Assembly (NCBI GenBank): GCA_018823175.1
Contig: JAHJIY010000061.1
Location: 1 to 36,300, forward strand
Reading direction: 5' to 3'
Origin: Pseudomonadota bacterium
GTDB taxonomy: Bacteria; Desulfobacterota; Desulfobulbia; Desulfobulbales; JAHJIY01
Length of the DNA stretch: 36,300 nucleotides
Under the pieces are notes generated by a model. The model made no database searches, was not told the origin of the DNA, and was given only the letters and a program-made list of their open reading frames with translations. A program made the position numbers and the translations under genes. Below are positions 17,054 to 27,332 of this stretch, piece after piece. How positions within the stretch are numbered: the stretch's first letter is position 1; each line of letters opens with the position of its first letter.

Positions 17054-17629
17054 CTACTTTTTTCCGGCAAGTCCCAAAACTTTCTGCACCAAACAGCCCA
17101 GCCGGCTATCATGGCCCCGCAAAAATTCAAGATCTAAGTTGCCGGACAAATCAGGCCGCGCCTCCAGCAAGATGCTGGTCGCTAGTTCAGCCCCGAGACC
17201 AGTTAATCCCATACAATTCTCACGCTGGTTCTTCCGGTCATGTTTTACTTTTTCAAGCAACACCCTGCAACATGTCGAACCGGCCCGGTCCTGAAAGGAA
17301 TCGTGCATTTTCTTGACTGTTTTCCTTAACTCCTTCTTACTTAAAGCACCGGGTTGCCCCGGACCAAGAAACAATCCCAGAATCATGACCGCCCCGGACA
17401 ACCCGCCACAGGTGCAGCCCGCATCCCCCATACCGCCACAAAAACCACTCCCCAGGCGGACCGCCACCTCGGGCGGCAGACCACCACCTAATCCCTGATT
17501 CAACACCAAGGCCACCGACTCGGAGCAGCAAAGTTTATGAGCCTCATAAAAATTTTCCGTCCTCTGGCGAACAAGCGCTGCTATTTCATCAATCGTCGGC
17601 ACTTTTTCTGCTCTTTTACCATCGATCAT
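17054..17629 (-). CDS. C_GCAxxG_C_C family redox protein
   Basis: This 191-residue protein belongs to the cysteine-rich family named C_GCAxxG_C_C. The core is LCCSESV near residue 33 followed by GSGFCGGMGDAGCTCGGLSG near 61-80 and further cysteines (TCC near 119, ENC near 137). Members are thought to be redox-active or metal-binding cytoplasmic proteins, often in anaerobes, without a fixed function. The gene lies downstream of clpB on the same strand with a ~144 bp gap. The ribosome binding site is weak (AAAGGA at longer than ideal spacing). Confidence 0.75.
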   Translation of the reverse strand: MIDGKRAEKVPTIDEIAALVRQRTENFYEAHKLCCSESVALVLNQGLGGGLPPEVAVRLGSGFCGGMGDAGCTCGGLSGAVMILGLFLGPGQPGALSKKELRKTVKKMHDSFQDRAGSTCCRVLLEKVKHDRKNQRENCMGLTGLGAELATSILLEARPDLSGNLDLEFLRGHDSRLGCLVQKVLGLAGKK

Positions 17630-17773
17630 TTCAACAAAATCCTTTGCAATTATTATTTATAAGCTCTTAAGTCGACCGGAGAATCCTTGTATCCCTGAAA
17701 CACTAATGACCAACTGCGCAGGTTTATGCCATTTTATCAATTGGATGCAGATGACCGGATTTCATGTTCGTCA

Positions 17774-20362
17774 TTATTCCCTGGTAAAGATCAGTTCATT
17801 CCCGGCGGCAACATCAATTTTTATCAGGTCCCCTTCCTCGAATTTTCCTTCCAGAATATTCATCGCCAACTTATCCTGGACATGACGCTGAATCGCTCGC
17901 TTCAAGGGCCGGGCTCCGTAAGCCGGATCATAACCCACCTCAATCAGATAATCACGGGCCGCATCGGTAAGTTCCACCGAATATTTATGCTCGGCCATCC
18001 TTTGTTTCAAAAGTTCAATCTGAAGATCAATGATCCGGACCAGATGTTCCTTCTTGAGGCTATGAAAGATTATGGTCTCATCAATCCGGTTGAGAAACTC
18101 CGGTTTGAACTGCTGATGGAGGATCAGATCTACCTGGCGTTCAATTTCCTCACGCCGACCTTCGCCCAGCTCCATAATCAGTTGACTGCCAAGGTTGGAG
18201 GTCATGATCAGAATGGTATTTTTGAAACTGACCGTCCTTCCCTGGCCATCAGTCATCCGGCCGTCATCGAGAATCTGCAATAAAACGTTGAAAACATCCG
18301 GGTGGGCCTTTTCAATCTCATCAAAAAGGATTACCGAATAGGGCCGGCGGCGGACCGCCTCAGTCAGATATCCACCCTCATCATACCCCACATAGCCGGG
18401 AGGCGCACCGATCAGGCGGGCCACCGAATGTTTCTCCATGAACTCCGACATATCAAGCCGGACCATCGCGTTTTCGCTATTGAACAGAAAAGAGGCCAGG
18501 GTCCTGGCCAACTCGGTCTTGCCGACCCCGGTCGGCCCCAGAAAAATGAAGGACCCAAGCGGCCGGTTCGGGTCCTGTAACCCGGCCCGGGCCCGCCGCA
18601 CCGCATTAGAAACCGCCTTAATCGCCTCATCCTGGCCCACGACCCGCCGGCCCATATTTTCCTCGGCATGAACCAGTTTTTCCTTTTCGCCGGTCAACAG
18701 ACTGTCAACCGGGATCCCGGTCCATTTGGCGACCACACTGGCCACATCTTCCTCGTCCACTTCCTCTTTAAGCATCTTCCGATCTTTCTGAACCTCGGCC
18801 AATCGCTCATTTTCAAGGGGCAGTTTCCGCTCAAGTTCAGCGATCCGGCCATACCTGATCTCCGCCACTTTGCTCAAATCACCCAATCTCTGGGCCTGCT
18901 GCTCTTCCTGTTTGGCATCATCAATATCAGCCTTAATCTGCCTGATTTGCTGAATGGTCTCTTTCTCAAGCATCCAATGGCCCTTCATACTGTTCAAGGT
19001 CTCATTGATATTGGCCAGCTCGGCCTCAACCTTCTGCAACCGTTCCTTTGACATCTTGTCTTTTTCTTTCTTCAAGGCCTGCCGTTCAATCTCGAGCTTG
19101 ATTCTCGTCCGATCGACTTCGTCAATCTCAGTCGGCATACTATCGATTTCAATCCTCAACCGCGACGCCGCCTCATCAATCAGATCAATGGCCTTGTCCG
19201 GCAAAAACCGATCGGTAATATAACGATTCGACAGGGTAACCGCCGCCACGGTGGCGGAATCCTGAATCCTTACCCCGTGGTGAACCTCATACTTTTCCTT
19301 AATGCCGCGCAGGATGGCAATCGTATCCTCAACCGAAGGTTCCTGCACCAGGACCTGCTGGAAACGACGCTCCAGCGCCGCATCCTTTTCAATATATTTC
19401 CGGTATTCATTAAGGGTGGTGGCGCCGACGCAATGCAATTGTCCGCGGGCCAGGGCCGGTTTCAGCATATTGGAGGCATCCATTGAACCCTCTGCTGCCC
19501 CGGTGCCGACCAGAGTATGGATCTCATCGATAAACAAGATGATCTCCCCTTCCCTTTTCTGAACTTCCTTTAATAACGCCTTCAATCTGTCCTCAAACTC
19601 GCCTCGATACTTGGCCCCCGCCACCAAGGCGCCCAAATCAAGGGCCATAACCTGCTTGTCACGCAGGGTTTCCGGGATATCGCCATTTACGATTCTCTGG
19701 GCCAACCCCTCAACAATGGCGGTCTTGCCGACGCCCGGCTCCCCGATCAACACCGGATTATTCTTGGTCCGACGCGACAGAACCTGGACCACCCGTCGAA
19801 CTTCATCGTCCCGGCCGATCACCGGGTCAAGCTTGCCCTGCCGGGCCAGATCGGTGAGATTGATCGCATATTTTTCCAGGGCCTGAAATTTCCCTTCCGG
19901 TTCAGGGTCAGTAATCCGCTGATTTCCACGAATCTCCGCCAGAACCTTTAAAAATTTATCACTGCCGATCCCTTTTTGCCGCAGCATATCGCCAACCGCA
20001 TCTTTGGCCGCAAGCATGGCCAAAAATATATGCTCAAGACTGACATAATCATCCTGCATCGAGGCCGCAACTTTAAAGGCCTGCTCCAGAGTCTGCTGGG
20101 TCTTGCCGGCCAGACTTACCTGACCAAAACCACTGCCGCTGACTTGCGGGATTCGCCTCAATAAATCCTCTGTCGCCCCAATTAATACATTAGGCGCAAC
20201 CCCTAACTTCTGAAGAGCTGGAATCACCACCCCTTCCGACTGCTGCAAAACGGCCAGCAACAGATGCTCGGACATAATTTCCTGATGCCCTCTTTTTTGG
20301 GCCTCACCCTGCGCCGTCTGCAACGCTTCCTGCGATTTATGGGTAAATTTATCAATCTGCAC
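17774..20362 (-). CDS. clpB: ClpB protein disaggregase
   Basis: ClpB is the hexameric AAA+ disaggregase working with DnaK. This full-length copy (862 residues) has the N-terminal Clp repeat domain ([12 protein letters not shown] onward). NBD1 carries Walker A GEPGVGKT at ~207-214, followed by the long coiled-coil middle domain (about 400-525) that defines ClpB. NBD2 carries GPTGVGKT near 610, and the C-terminal D2-small domain follows. I place the start at a GTG (20362) because GGAGGGA lies just ahead at normal spacing; an ATG 12 bases upstream would overlap that site. I looked for a sigma32 or CIRCE signal upstream and saw only a weak partial match, so heat-shock control is not shown. Confidence 0.96.
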   Translation of the reverse strand: MQIDKFTHKSQEALQTAQGEAQKRGHQEIMSEHLLLAVLQQSEGVVIPALQKLGVAPNVLIGATEDLLRRIPQVSGSGFGQVSLAGKTQQTLEQAFKVAASMQDDYVSLEHIFLAMLAAKDAVGDMLRQKGIGSDKFLKVLAEIRGNQRITDPEPEGKFQALEKYAINLTDLARQGKLDPVIGRDDEVRRVVQVLSRRTKNNPVLIGEPGVGKTAIVEGLAQRIVNGDIPETLRDKQVMALDLGALVAGAKYRGEFEDRLKALLKEVQKREGEIILFIDEIHTLVGTGAAEGSMDASNMLKPALARGQLHCVGATTLNEYRKYIEKDAALERRFQQVLVQEPSVEDTIAILRGIKEKYEVHHGVRIQDSATVAAVTLSNRYITDRFLPDKAIDLIDEAASRLRIEIDSMPTEIDEVDRTRIKLEIERQALKKEKDKMSKERLQKVEAELANINETLNSMKGHWMLEKETIQQIRQIKADIDDAKQEEQQAQRLGDLSKVAEIRYGRIAELERKLPLENERLAEVQKDRKMLKEEVDEEDVASVVAKWTGIPVDSLLTGEKEKLVHAEENMGRRVVGQDEAIKAVSNAVRRARAGLQDPNRPLGSFIFLGPTGVGKTELARTLASFLFNSENAMVRLDMSEFMEKHSVARLIGAPPGYVGYDEGGYLTEAVRRRPYSVILFDEIEKAHPDVFNVLLQILDDGRMTDGQGRTVSFKNTILIMTSNLGSQLIMELGEGRREEIERQVDLILHQQFKPEFLNRIDETIIFHSLKKEHLVRIIDLQIELLKQRMAEHKYSVELTDAARDYLIEVGYDPAYGARPLKRAIQRHVQDKLAMNILEGKFEEGDLIKIDVAAGNELIFTRE

Positions 20363-20374
20363 GTCTCCCTCCAT

Positions 20375-20773
20375 ACAATAAAATTTGGGGCTTCCCTAAA
20401 TAATTTATTATTCAGAATACCCCATAATACCTATCTAAAAGAAATTATCCCTGATCCATGACCAAGTAATTTTTGAAAAAAAGTAAGTTCGGCCGTAGAG
20501 CCTGTCAAGGAAGACAACCCGAAGAACAGCAAGAATATACTCCCGACATTTAAGGAATAGCTTACACTACCAATACAAAAATATAATTTTTAATCCGCAA
20601 ATATTTTCCGGTCTGCCATCATCCTCAACCGCCATAGCGGATAACAATTATATCCGGCCGGCCTCTACCTGCGGCCTTTGCCTTGAAAAAAGAAGACAGA
20701 TTGTCGGGATTCTGCTAATAATATCAGACTGAATAATTGATCCATTTATCTTATAGAAAAAGAGGACGTTTAT
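20375..20773. other. 400-bp divergent intergenic region between clpB and lipoprotein gene
   Basis: The region separates two divergent genes and should hold both promoters. I see no gene, no repeat of the 54-bp family and no convincing promoter pair. A clear ribosome binding site (AGAGGA) lies seven bases ahead of the lipoprotein ATG. Confidence 0.4.
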
Positions 20774-23326
20774 ATGAAAAAAAAATTACTCAGTCTTGTC
20801 TTGTTGGGACTGGTAGCAGGCTTGATGCTATCTGGCTGCGACTCTGATGAAGATATTGATGTAAATATATTTGCCAATGCCGGCGAAGACCAGATTGTCG
20901 CCACCGGTTCCACGGTCAATCTTGACGGCAGTGCCAGCTCCAACACCTTTGGCGGGATTGAGGCTTACAAGTGGACGCTGATCCTGCCCGAAGGCAGCAG
21001 CGCGGAACTGGTCAATGGCGCAACCGCCACCCCATCCTTTATCCCTGATGTTGAGGGGAGCTATACGGTCCAGCTTATCGTATCTAACGGAATAAATGAC
21101 AGTTCTCCCGATACGGTGATCGTGACCGCCATAAAAGGAAATATAGCGCCGATCGCCAATGCCGGCCCAGACCAAATCGTCGCCACCGGGCATACAGTCA
21201 ATCTTGACGGCAGAGCCAGTTCCGATGCCAATAACGATCTCTTAACCTATCGCTGGACTCTGTCCCCACCAGTCTACAGCAGTACCTCCCTGATGCTGAC
21301 TCCTCCGCCTGACGGCAGCGACGCGGTATTAACCGGCGCGACCACAGATACTCCTTCCTTTATCGCTGATATTGACGGAGTCTATACCGCCCATCTTATC
21401 GTCAATGACGGGGCCGTTAACAGTGGAGCCGACCCGGTATTCATCACCGCCCTAAGCGGCAATATACCACCGGTCGCCAATGCCGGCCCCGATCAGCTGG
21501 TTGCCACCGAAACAACGATCCATCTCGACGGCAGTGCCAGTTTTGACGCCAATGACGATAGCTTGACCTACCGTTGGACCTTGACCGCCCCTATCGACAG
21601 CAAGGCTGTGCTGGATGACAGAACAACCACAACTCCATCCTTTAAGTCTGATATTGAGGGAAAATACACCGTAGAGCTTGTGGTTAATGACGGGACACTT
21701 AACAGTGTTGCCGATAGAGTAGTCATTACTGCTTTATCCGGCAATATCCCTCCGGTGGCAAATGCCGGCCCCGACCAGAAAGTCGTCACCGGTTCCACCA
21801 TCAAGTTTGACGGCAGCGCCAGTTACGATGCCAACGGTAGCATACTTAGTTATGCGTGGACCATTACCAGCCGTCCAGCGGGCAGCGTCACCACCCTTGA
21901 CCTCACCAGCCCGGTATCACCAACTCTGGTTGCCGACTTCAATGGCATTTATATTATTAGTTTGATGGTTAACGACGGATCAATAAACAGCATTGCTGAT
22001 ACCGTTAGAATTACCGCCACCACCCCAGCTACCGGACTGCTGGACACCACCTTTGGCGAAGGCGTCGGTTTTGTCGTCCATAACAACGCCGCCAGCGGCG
22101 AGGTTGAAGATATCGGCAATGCGATCAGCCTTGACTCAACCGGCAGGGTCTATGTTACCGGTTACAACCGGAATACGGCCGGGAATCTTGATATGGTACT
22201 CTGGCGCTATACCGAGGACGGCGTACTTGATACCACCTTTGGCGACGGCAAAGGTTTTGCCATCCATAACAACGCTGCCGGGGGCAATGATGATGATGTG
22301 AGTTACGCCATGGCTCTTGATTCAACAGAAAGAATCTATGTTACCGGTTACAGCCGGAATAATACCGGAGAGGCGGACATGGTGATTTGGCGCTATACCG
22401 ATTCCGGCCTTCTCGATCCCACCTTTGGCAACGGCCATGGTTTTGTCATCCACAATGACGCTGCCGGTGGCGATGGTGATGATATGGGCTATGACATAAC
22501 TATTGATGCGACCGGCAAAATCTATGTTACCGGTTACAGCCAGAACGCGACCCAAGAGGCTGATATGGCAATCTGGCGCTATACCGATTCCGGCCTTCTC
22601 GATACCACTTTTGGCAACGGTGCCGGGTATGTCGCCTATAACGGCGCCGCTGGCGGCAATGATGTTGGCCGGTCGATAATCCTTGATTCAACCGGAAGAA
22701 TTTTAATTACAGGTGCCATATATAACGATGCCGCAGAAACGGACATGGTGATCTGGTGTTATACTGATACCGGCAGCCTGGATTCCACCTTTGGCGATAA
22801 CAGCAATGGTTTTACCATCCACAACAGCGCCGCCGGCGGCGATGGTGAAGATGTTGGTCATGCCATAACTCTGGATTCAACCGGCAGAATCTATATTATC
22901 GGTCGCAGTCAGAACGATGCTCAAATCTATGACCTGGTGGTCTGGCGTTACACTAAGGCCGGCATCCTCGATACTACCTTTGACACTGATGGTTTTCTTA
23001 TTCAGCCAAACCCTGCCGGTAGCAATGATGAAAATAAAGGTAATGACATAACCATAGATCCAGCCGGCCGAATCTATGTTACCGGTCAAAGCCGGAACAT
23101 CTCACCATATTCTGAAATGGTAATCTGGCGCTATAATGATACCGGCATTCTCGATACTTCCTTTGGCGGGAGCAATGGTTTTACTGTTTTCAACAACACC
23201 GGCGACGAAACTAATTCTTATGCCAGCAATTCCATAACATTGGATCCTGACGGTAAAATCTATGTTACCGGTTACCGCAAGAATACTGCCTTAGAATCTG
23301 ATATGATAATCTGGAAATATAAATGA
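20774..23326 (+). CDS. PKD-like/delta-60 repeat lipoprotein
   Basis: This 850-residue protein starts with a lipoprotein signal (KKK, Leu/Val core, lipobox LSGC with Cys22). Asp follows the Cys, which in E. coli sorting rules favours inner-membrane retention. Four PKD-like immunoglobulin-fold domains follow (about 33-118, 125-228, 231-322, 325-415). Each has an ANAGPDQ-type start and a DGSAS motif and ends in LIVNDG-like strands. The remainder (~420-850) is seven tandem ~62-residue delta-60 repeats (LDTTFGNGxGF ... GRIYVTGYSxN ... DMVIWRYTDSG), enough for a seven-bladed propeller. PKD domains often mediate surface adhesion or glycan contact. The role here is unknown. It is monocistronic and convergent with leuB. 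Confidence 0.88.
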   Translation: MKKKLLSLVLLGLVAGLMLSGCDSDEDIDVNIFANAGEDQIVATGSTVNLDGSASSNTFGGIEAYKWTLILPEGSSAELVNGATATPSFIPDVEGSYTVQLIVSNGINDSSPDTVIVTAIKGNIAPIANAGPDQIVATGHTVNLDGRASSDANNDLLTYRWTLSPPVYSSTSLMLTPPPDGSDAVLTGATTDTPSFIADIDGVYTAHLIVNDGAVNSGADPVFITALSGNIPPVANAGPDQLVATETTIHLDGSASFDANDDSLTYRWTLTAPIDSKAVLDDRTTTTPSFKSDIEGKYTVELVVNDGTLNSVADRVVITALSGNIPPVANAGPDQKVVTGSTIKFDGSASYDANGSILSYAWTITSRPAGSVTTLDLTSPVSPTLVADFNGIYIISLMVNDGSINSIADTVRITATTPATGLLDTTFGEGVGFVVHNNAASGEVEDIGNAISLDSTGRVYVTGYNRNTAGNLDMVLWRYTEDGVLDTTFGDGKGFAIHNNAAGGNDDDVSYAMALDSTERIYVTGYSRNNTGEADMVIWRYTDSGLLDPTFGNGHGFVIHNDAAGGDGDDMGYDITIDATGKIYVTGYSQNATQEADMAIWRYTDSGLLDTTFGNGAGYVAYNGAAGGNDVGRSIILDSTGRILITGAIYNDAAETDMVIWCYTDTGSLDSTFGDNSNGFTIHNSAAGGDGEDVGHAITLDSTGRIYIIGRSQNDAQIYDLVVWRYTKAGILDTTFDTDGFLIQPNPAGSNDENKGNDITIDPAGRIYVTGQSRNISPYSEMVIWRYNDTGILDTSFGGSNGFTVFNNTGDETNSYASNSITLDPDGKIYVTGYRKNTALESDMIIWKYK

Positions 23327-23378
23327 CATTCTAACTGCATCAAAATTGAACAACTAAATCTTGATCGATTGCCACCAT

Positions 23379-23417
23379 AAAAATAGCCATCTTCAATTCT
23401 GAAGATGGCTATTTTTT
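23379..23417. terminator. Bidirectional intrinsic terminator
   Basis: A perfect 14-bp stem (AAATAGCCATCTTC/GAAGATGGCTATTT) with a 6-nt loop at 23395-23400 is flanked by A residues on one side and T residues on the other. It can end both the lipoprotein transcript and the convergent leuB transcript. Confidence 0.9.
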
Positions 23418-23477
23418 AACTTTCAGCTAAGATTTAACTTAGAATCACGATCCGTTTTCTATTTTGATTTTCACAAA

Positions 23478-24575
23478 TCAGGACCTTATAATTTCAACCA
23501 CCATGTCTCCAAAAGCACTGGTCGAAAGAATATGGTCTTGGTCATAACTACCGCCGCCCGACAATTCAATGGTGGTGTATCCCCGCTTAAAGACCTCAAA
23601 CATCGCAGCCCAGATCTCGTCGGACTCTGTAGTCAACCCAAAACATTTTTCAAGCAAGAAAGCAACCGAGCCGATCATTGAATATGGGTTTGCCTTGTTC
23701 TGACCGGCAATATCCGGGGCGGAACCATGGGCCGGTTCCACATAGCCTTTTTTCGGGCCGATACAAGCAGAAGGCATCAAACCCAAAGAACCGAGCACCC
23801 CACCAGCCTGATCGGTCAGGATATCGCCCTGCATGTTTTCCATCAACATTACCCCGTTAAACTGCCGAGGATTCATCATCAACTGAAAGGCGGCGTTATC
23901 AACCAGGATCGAGACATACTTCACATCCGGATAATCCCTGGCCACATCCTCGACCACCTCATTCCAGAACCGGCCCGTGGCCAAGACATTGGCCTTATGG
24001 ACATTAGTCATCACGCATTTACGACTCCTTGCTTCCTCAAAGGCGACAATGGCAATGCGCCTGACCTGTTCATCTGTATAAGAACAATCGTCCTCGGCAT
24101 ATTTCATGCCGGTGGCCGAACCTTCGGTCTTCTTGCCGAAATAAATGCCGCCAACCAGTTCCCGAATCATTAAAATATCGACCCCGTCACCGATAATCTT
24201 CTCCCGGAGCGGCGAAAATGAAGCCAGGGCCTTGGGCAGTCGGACCGGCCGGTAATTGGCATAGGTATCGTATCGCTTCCGAAGCGGCAGGATGGCCCCG
24301 ACCTCAGGCCGATGCTCCTGGGGGATCTCCTTCATTTTATCTACCGACAACCCGACCGGCCCTTTAATAATCGCGTCGGCCTGATCGCAGATCTCCTTGG
24401 TTTTATCCGGGAAAGGAGACCCTTCACTGAAATATGCCGTCGCGCCAAACGGGGCATAGGTAAGGTTGAATTTATGCTTATATTTTTCTTCAATCGCCCT
24501 TAAAACCTTGATCCCTTCCCGGGTAATTTCCGGGCCGATGCCGTCGCCTTCCAGAACCGCAATACTCTTTTCCAT
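23478..24575 (-). CDS. leuB: 3-isopropylmalate dehydrogenase
   Basis: LeuB oxidatively decarboxylates 3-isopropylmalate with NAD+ in leucine synthesis. The 365-residue protein has the family start IAVLEGDGIGPEI, the substrate-region motif IRELVGGIYFG (typical of LeuB rather than isocitrate dehydrogenase) and the cofactor-binding segment HGSAPDIAGQNKANP. The usual VDKANVL appears here as VHKANVL, a conspicuous change beside the catalytic Lys that could affect specificity. AAAGGGA precedes the ATG at good spacing. No other leu gene is adjacent. A related beta-decarboxylating dehydrogenase of other substrate preference cannot be fully excluded. Confidence 0.85.
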   Translation of the reverse strand: MEKSIAVLEGDGIGPEITREGIKVLRAIEEKYKHKFNLTYAPFGATAYFSEGSPFPDKTKEICDQADAIIKGPVGLSVDKMKEIPQEHRPEVGAILPLRKRYDTYANYRPVRLPKALASFSPLREKIIGDGVDILMIRELVGGIYFGKKTEGSATGMKYAEDDCSYTDEQVRRIAIVAFEEARSRKCVMTNVHKANVLATGRFWNEVVEDVARDYPDVKYVSILVDNAAFQLMMNPRQFNGVMLMENMQGDILTDQAGGVLGSLGLMPSACIGPKKGYVEPAHGSAPDIAGQNKANPYSMIGSVAFLLEKCFGLTTESDEIWAAMFEVFKRGYTTIELSGGGSYDQDHILSTSAFGDMVVEIIRS

Positions 24576-24763
24576 TACTATCCCTTTCTGATTTCAAATT
24601 AATTTTGACTGAATAAAAACTCAGATTTATTTTCTTGGTAAGATTTTTTACAACAAATCTGCCGGATATCCCATTATTTTCTTGAACATCACGAAATGAT
24701 AAAGATAGCAAATCCGAATATCACCTTATCTACCCGTGCACCCGCAAAAGCCCCCCTCAAGCC

Positions 24764-26110
24764 CTAAATACCGAATTTTTCCAGCCGGTAAATCAAAACA
24801 TGCCGGGGAATCCTTAAAAGCCGTGCCGCCTCCGAGCGATTACCACCACTTTTATTAAGAGCCTTGACGATCAATGCTTTTTCCACCGCCTCCAGGGAGA
24901 TCCCGCTATCAGGGATATCCGGCAGACTAAGCTCATCGGGGCCGGATTTACTTTGAGGCGTCAGATTCAGGTCCCCGCCGGTTACCACCGCATCCTTACA
25001 CAAAATTACTCCCCGCTCCACCGCGTTCTGCAATTCACGGATATTACCCGGCCAATCGTAATTCTGCATGGCAAACAAGGCCTCCGGGCTGAAAGAGACA
25101 TCGGCCGGGGCATTAAGCTTCTTCAAAAAATGCTGGGTCAAAGCCTTAATATCTTCTTTTCTCTCACGTAAGGCCGGGATATGCAGAGGGACAACGCCAA
25201 GCCGGTAATAAAGATCTTCCCGGAAGCGGCCGGCATCCATCAGGGTACGAAGATCCTGATTGGTCGCCGCCACAATCCGGACATCGATCTTTTCAGTCTG
25301 ATCCGACCCTACCGGCTCCACCGCCCTTTCCTGAATGGCCCGCAACAACTTGACCTGCATCTCCATTTTCAACTCGCCAATTTCATCAAGAAACAAGGTG
25401 CCGCGAGCTGCGGTCTGAAAACGACCTTTCCGATTTGAAATCGCGCCGGTAAAGGCCCCTTTCACATGACCAAACAGTTCACTCTCAATAAGATTTTCAG
25501 GAATGGCCGCACAGTTGACCGCCACCATGGGCCCATTACTGCGGCCACTATGCTGATGGATAAGCCGGGCCAAGACCTCCTTGCCGGTTCCGGATTCGCC
25601 GGTGATCAGGACGGTGGCCTCACTGCCCGCCACTTTCAAGGCAGTCTCAAGCAAGTCCGCCATCACCGAATTTGCAGTCACCATTCCCTCGGTCCCGGTC
25701 AGCCGATTTACTTCCTCGGCCAGCAATCGGTTCCGGAATTTAAGACTCGCCATCTCCAGCGCCTTCTGGCAGGTCAGGCGCAGAGTCTCCCGATCAAAAG
25801 GCTTGGTGACAAAATTAAATGCCCCCCTACTCATAGCCTCGACCGCCATTTCAATGGTGCCAAAGGCGGTGATCACAATAACCGGAGTGTCGGCAGACTC
25901 TTTTTTGATCTGCGCCAGAACTTCCAGGCCGCTGATATCACCAAGTTTAACATCGGTAATCACCAGGTCCGGACAATGCTCCCGAAACTGCAGCAGACCT
26001 TCTTGCCCGGAGGCGGCCGTCCTCACCTCAAAGCCGGCCGAGGAAAGATTATACTCGGTCACCCGACGCAAACTGTCATCATCATCGATCAACAATAACC
26101 GCTCAGCCAT
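24764..26110 (-). CDS. NtrC-family sigma54-dependent response regulator
   Basis: This 448-residue response regulator activates sigma54 promoters after phosphorylation. The receiver domain (LLLIDDDDSL, phospho-Asp53 in LVITDVKLGD, Lys in FVTKPFD) is followed by an AAA+ domain with Walker A GESGTGKE and the sigma54-contacting loop GAFTGA. A Fis-type helix-turn-helix (NRSEAARLLRIPRHVLIYRL) ends the protein. The start at 26110 is set by AGGAG upstream. The start codon lies inside the end of the preceding kinase gene (8-bp overlap, ATGGCTGA), so the two are coupled as a two-component pair. No TGGCAC-N5-TTGC promoter was noticed in the window, so its targets are probably elsewhere. Confidence 0.93.
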   Translation of the reverse strand: MAERLLLIDDDDSLRRVTEYNLSSAGFEVRTAASGQEGLLQFREHCPDLVITDVKLGDISGLEVLAQIKKESADTPVIVITAFGTIEMAVEAMSRGAFNFVTKPFDRETLRLTCQKALEMASLKFRNRLLAEEVNRLTGTEGMVTANSVMADLLETALKVAGSEATVLITGESGTGKEVLARLIHQHSGRSNGPMVAVNCAAIPENLIESELFGHVKGAFTGAISNRKGRFQTAARGTLFLDEIGELKMEMQVKLLRAIQERAVEPVGSDQTEKIDVRIVAATNQDLRTLMDAGRFREDLYYRLGVVPLHIPALRERKEDIKALTQHFLKKLNAPADVSFSPEALFAMQNYDWPGNIRELQNAVERGVILCKDAVVTGGDLNLTPQSKSGPDELSLPDIPDSGISLEAVEKALIVKALNKSGGNRSEAARLLRIPRHVLIYRLEKFGI

Positions 26111-27266
26111 CCTCCGGTCTCCTGCCCGCCACTGCTTTATCATCCTCAAATTTCGCTATCGACGAGAACACCGAAAATGGCGGCAGAAAAACGGCAAACG
26201 AGGCACCGCCAAGCCGACTTTCAGCAAGTCTTATTTCACCGCCATAGCTTTCAACAATCTTGCTGCTGATTGGCAGTCCCAAACCAGTTCCCTGTTCCTT
26301 GCCGGAAACAAAAGGCTTAAAGATATTCTCGCGCTCAGTCGGCGCCACCCCGGGTCCGTTATCGGCTATCTCAACAACCAGCCCTTTGCCCTCGACCCTG
26401 ACTTCAATCTCGATTCGACCCTTTTCCGGCACGGCATCTATCGCATTAAGGATGATATTCAAAAAAACCTGGGACAATTTTCCACCATCCACTCCAAACG
26501 AACCGGCCTCCGAAATCAAATGCAGATTAAAGATAATTGCCTTCTTTTTAAGATAACTCTCAAGCAATCTGCCGACCCGCAACAAAACCTCGGTCAGAGG
26601 TTCCGTCACCACCTCGCCTCGCTGCAGAATCTGCCCCCGGGAGTATTGCAGGACCTCATTAACCGTGGCATTCAACCGGTCGATCTCTTTTAAAAGAATA
26701 TCTCCGAATTCTCTTTTGGGATGATCAGCGGCAAATTCATCAAGCAGTATTTCGGCCGTGCCTTTTATTGAGCTTAAGGGATTTTTTATCTCATGGGCAA
26801 GCGACGCCGACAACTGGCCCAAAGCGGAAAGTTTTTGACTGGCGCCAAGCTGTTCTTCAAGCTCAAGTAACAAAGCGCTGTCATCATGTAACTTGGCATA
26901 CGATTTTTCCAGCTTCTCGCTCAACTGCTGGTATTTTACCCGCAGACGGGCCTCACGACTGGCGATCATCCCGGTCACCAGCCCGGCGGCCAGATACAGG
27001 ACAATTTCCATCAACTCACTATGGTAGGCCTGAGGACCGTGCCCCATATAAAGAATAAGGTGAGGAATAAAAGCGATGGAAGACAAAACGGCAAGCGCCA
27101 GTCCACCCCAGACCCCAAACCAGATCCCCCCCATCACGATCGGGAAATAACTAAGCCTTCGATATGTATCATGATAAAATCCGAGGTGACCGGGGGTAAA
27201 AAAATGAAGCAATCCGATCCCGACAACCACCATCAGCAGCGACCCAAATAAAAGTTTCTTAACCAT
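26103..27266 (-). CDS. Membrane sensor histidine kinase of the NtrB type
   Basis: This is the cognate kinase of the NtrC-type regulator. From the ATG at 27266 it is 387 residues: about four N-terminal membrane segments (to ~residue 105) and a coiled-coil linker (VKYQQLSEKLEKSYAKL). The HisKA box is LAHEIKNPLSSIKG, and the ATPase domain has N box LNIILNAIDAVPEKG and G boxes DNGPGV and GTGLGLPI. The E-I-K-N-P signature is typical of kinases paired with NtrC regulators. The sensor segment is too generic to name a ligand. The start is uncertain (GTG at 27275 is an alternative) and no good ribosome binding site is seen. A palindromic repeat element begins about 15 bp upstream. Confidence 0.9.
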   Translation of the reverse strand: MVKKLLFGSLLMVVVGIGLLHFFTPGHLGFYHDTYRRLSYFPIVMGGIWFGVWGGLALAVLSSIAFIPHLILYMGHGPQAYHSELMEIVLYLAAGLVTGMIASREARLRVKYQQLSEKLEKSYAKLHDDSALLLELEEQLGASQKLSALGQLSASLAHEIKNPLSSIKGTAEILLDEFAADHPKREFGDILLKEIDRLNATVNEVLQYSRGQILQRGEVVTEPLTEVLLRVGRLLESYLKKKAIIFNLHLISEAGSFGVDGGKLSQVFLNIILNAIDAVPEKGRIEIEVRVEGKGLVVEIADNGPGVAPTERENIFKPFVSGKEQGTGLGLPISSKIVESYGGEIRLAESRLGGASFAVFLPPFSVFSSIAKFEDDKAVAGRRPEDG

Positions 27267-27280
27267 TGATTTCACCCATT

Positions 27281-27332
27281 CGGGTATAAGTTTCGTACGA
27301 GCAGGCAAGCTGCTCAACTCAGCTTTATCCCC
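27281..27332 (-). repeat. Single internal copy of the 54-bp palindromic element
   Basis: One copy of the element seen in both window ends lies directly before the kinase start. Its apical stem is GAGCAG/CTGCTC rather than GAGCCG/CGGCTC, so both arms changed together. The basal arms GGGGATAA and TTATACCC also remain complementary. Flanking sequence AACTCAGCTTTAT and ATAAGTTTCG is shared with the arrays. Confidence 0.85.

Noticed and set aside
20363..20460. Heat-shock (sigma32) promoter before clpB
   Set aside because: Only a weak partial match (CTGAA with CCCCAA at about 20 bp) was seen; too poor to call.
20636..20649. Sequence AGCGGATAACAATT resembling half of the E. coli lac operator
   Set aside because: There is no symmetrical second half and no LacI-type gene nearby; probably chance.
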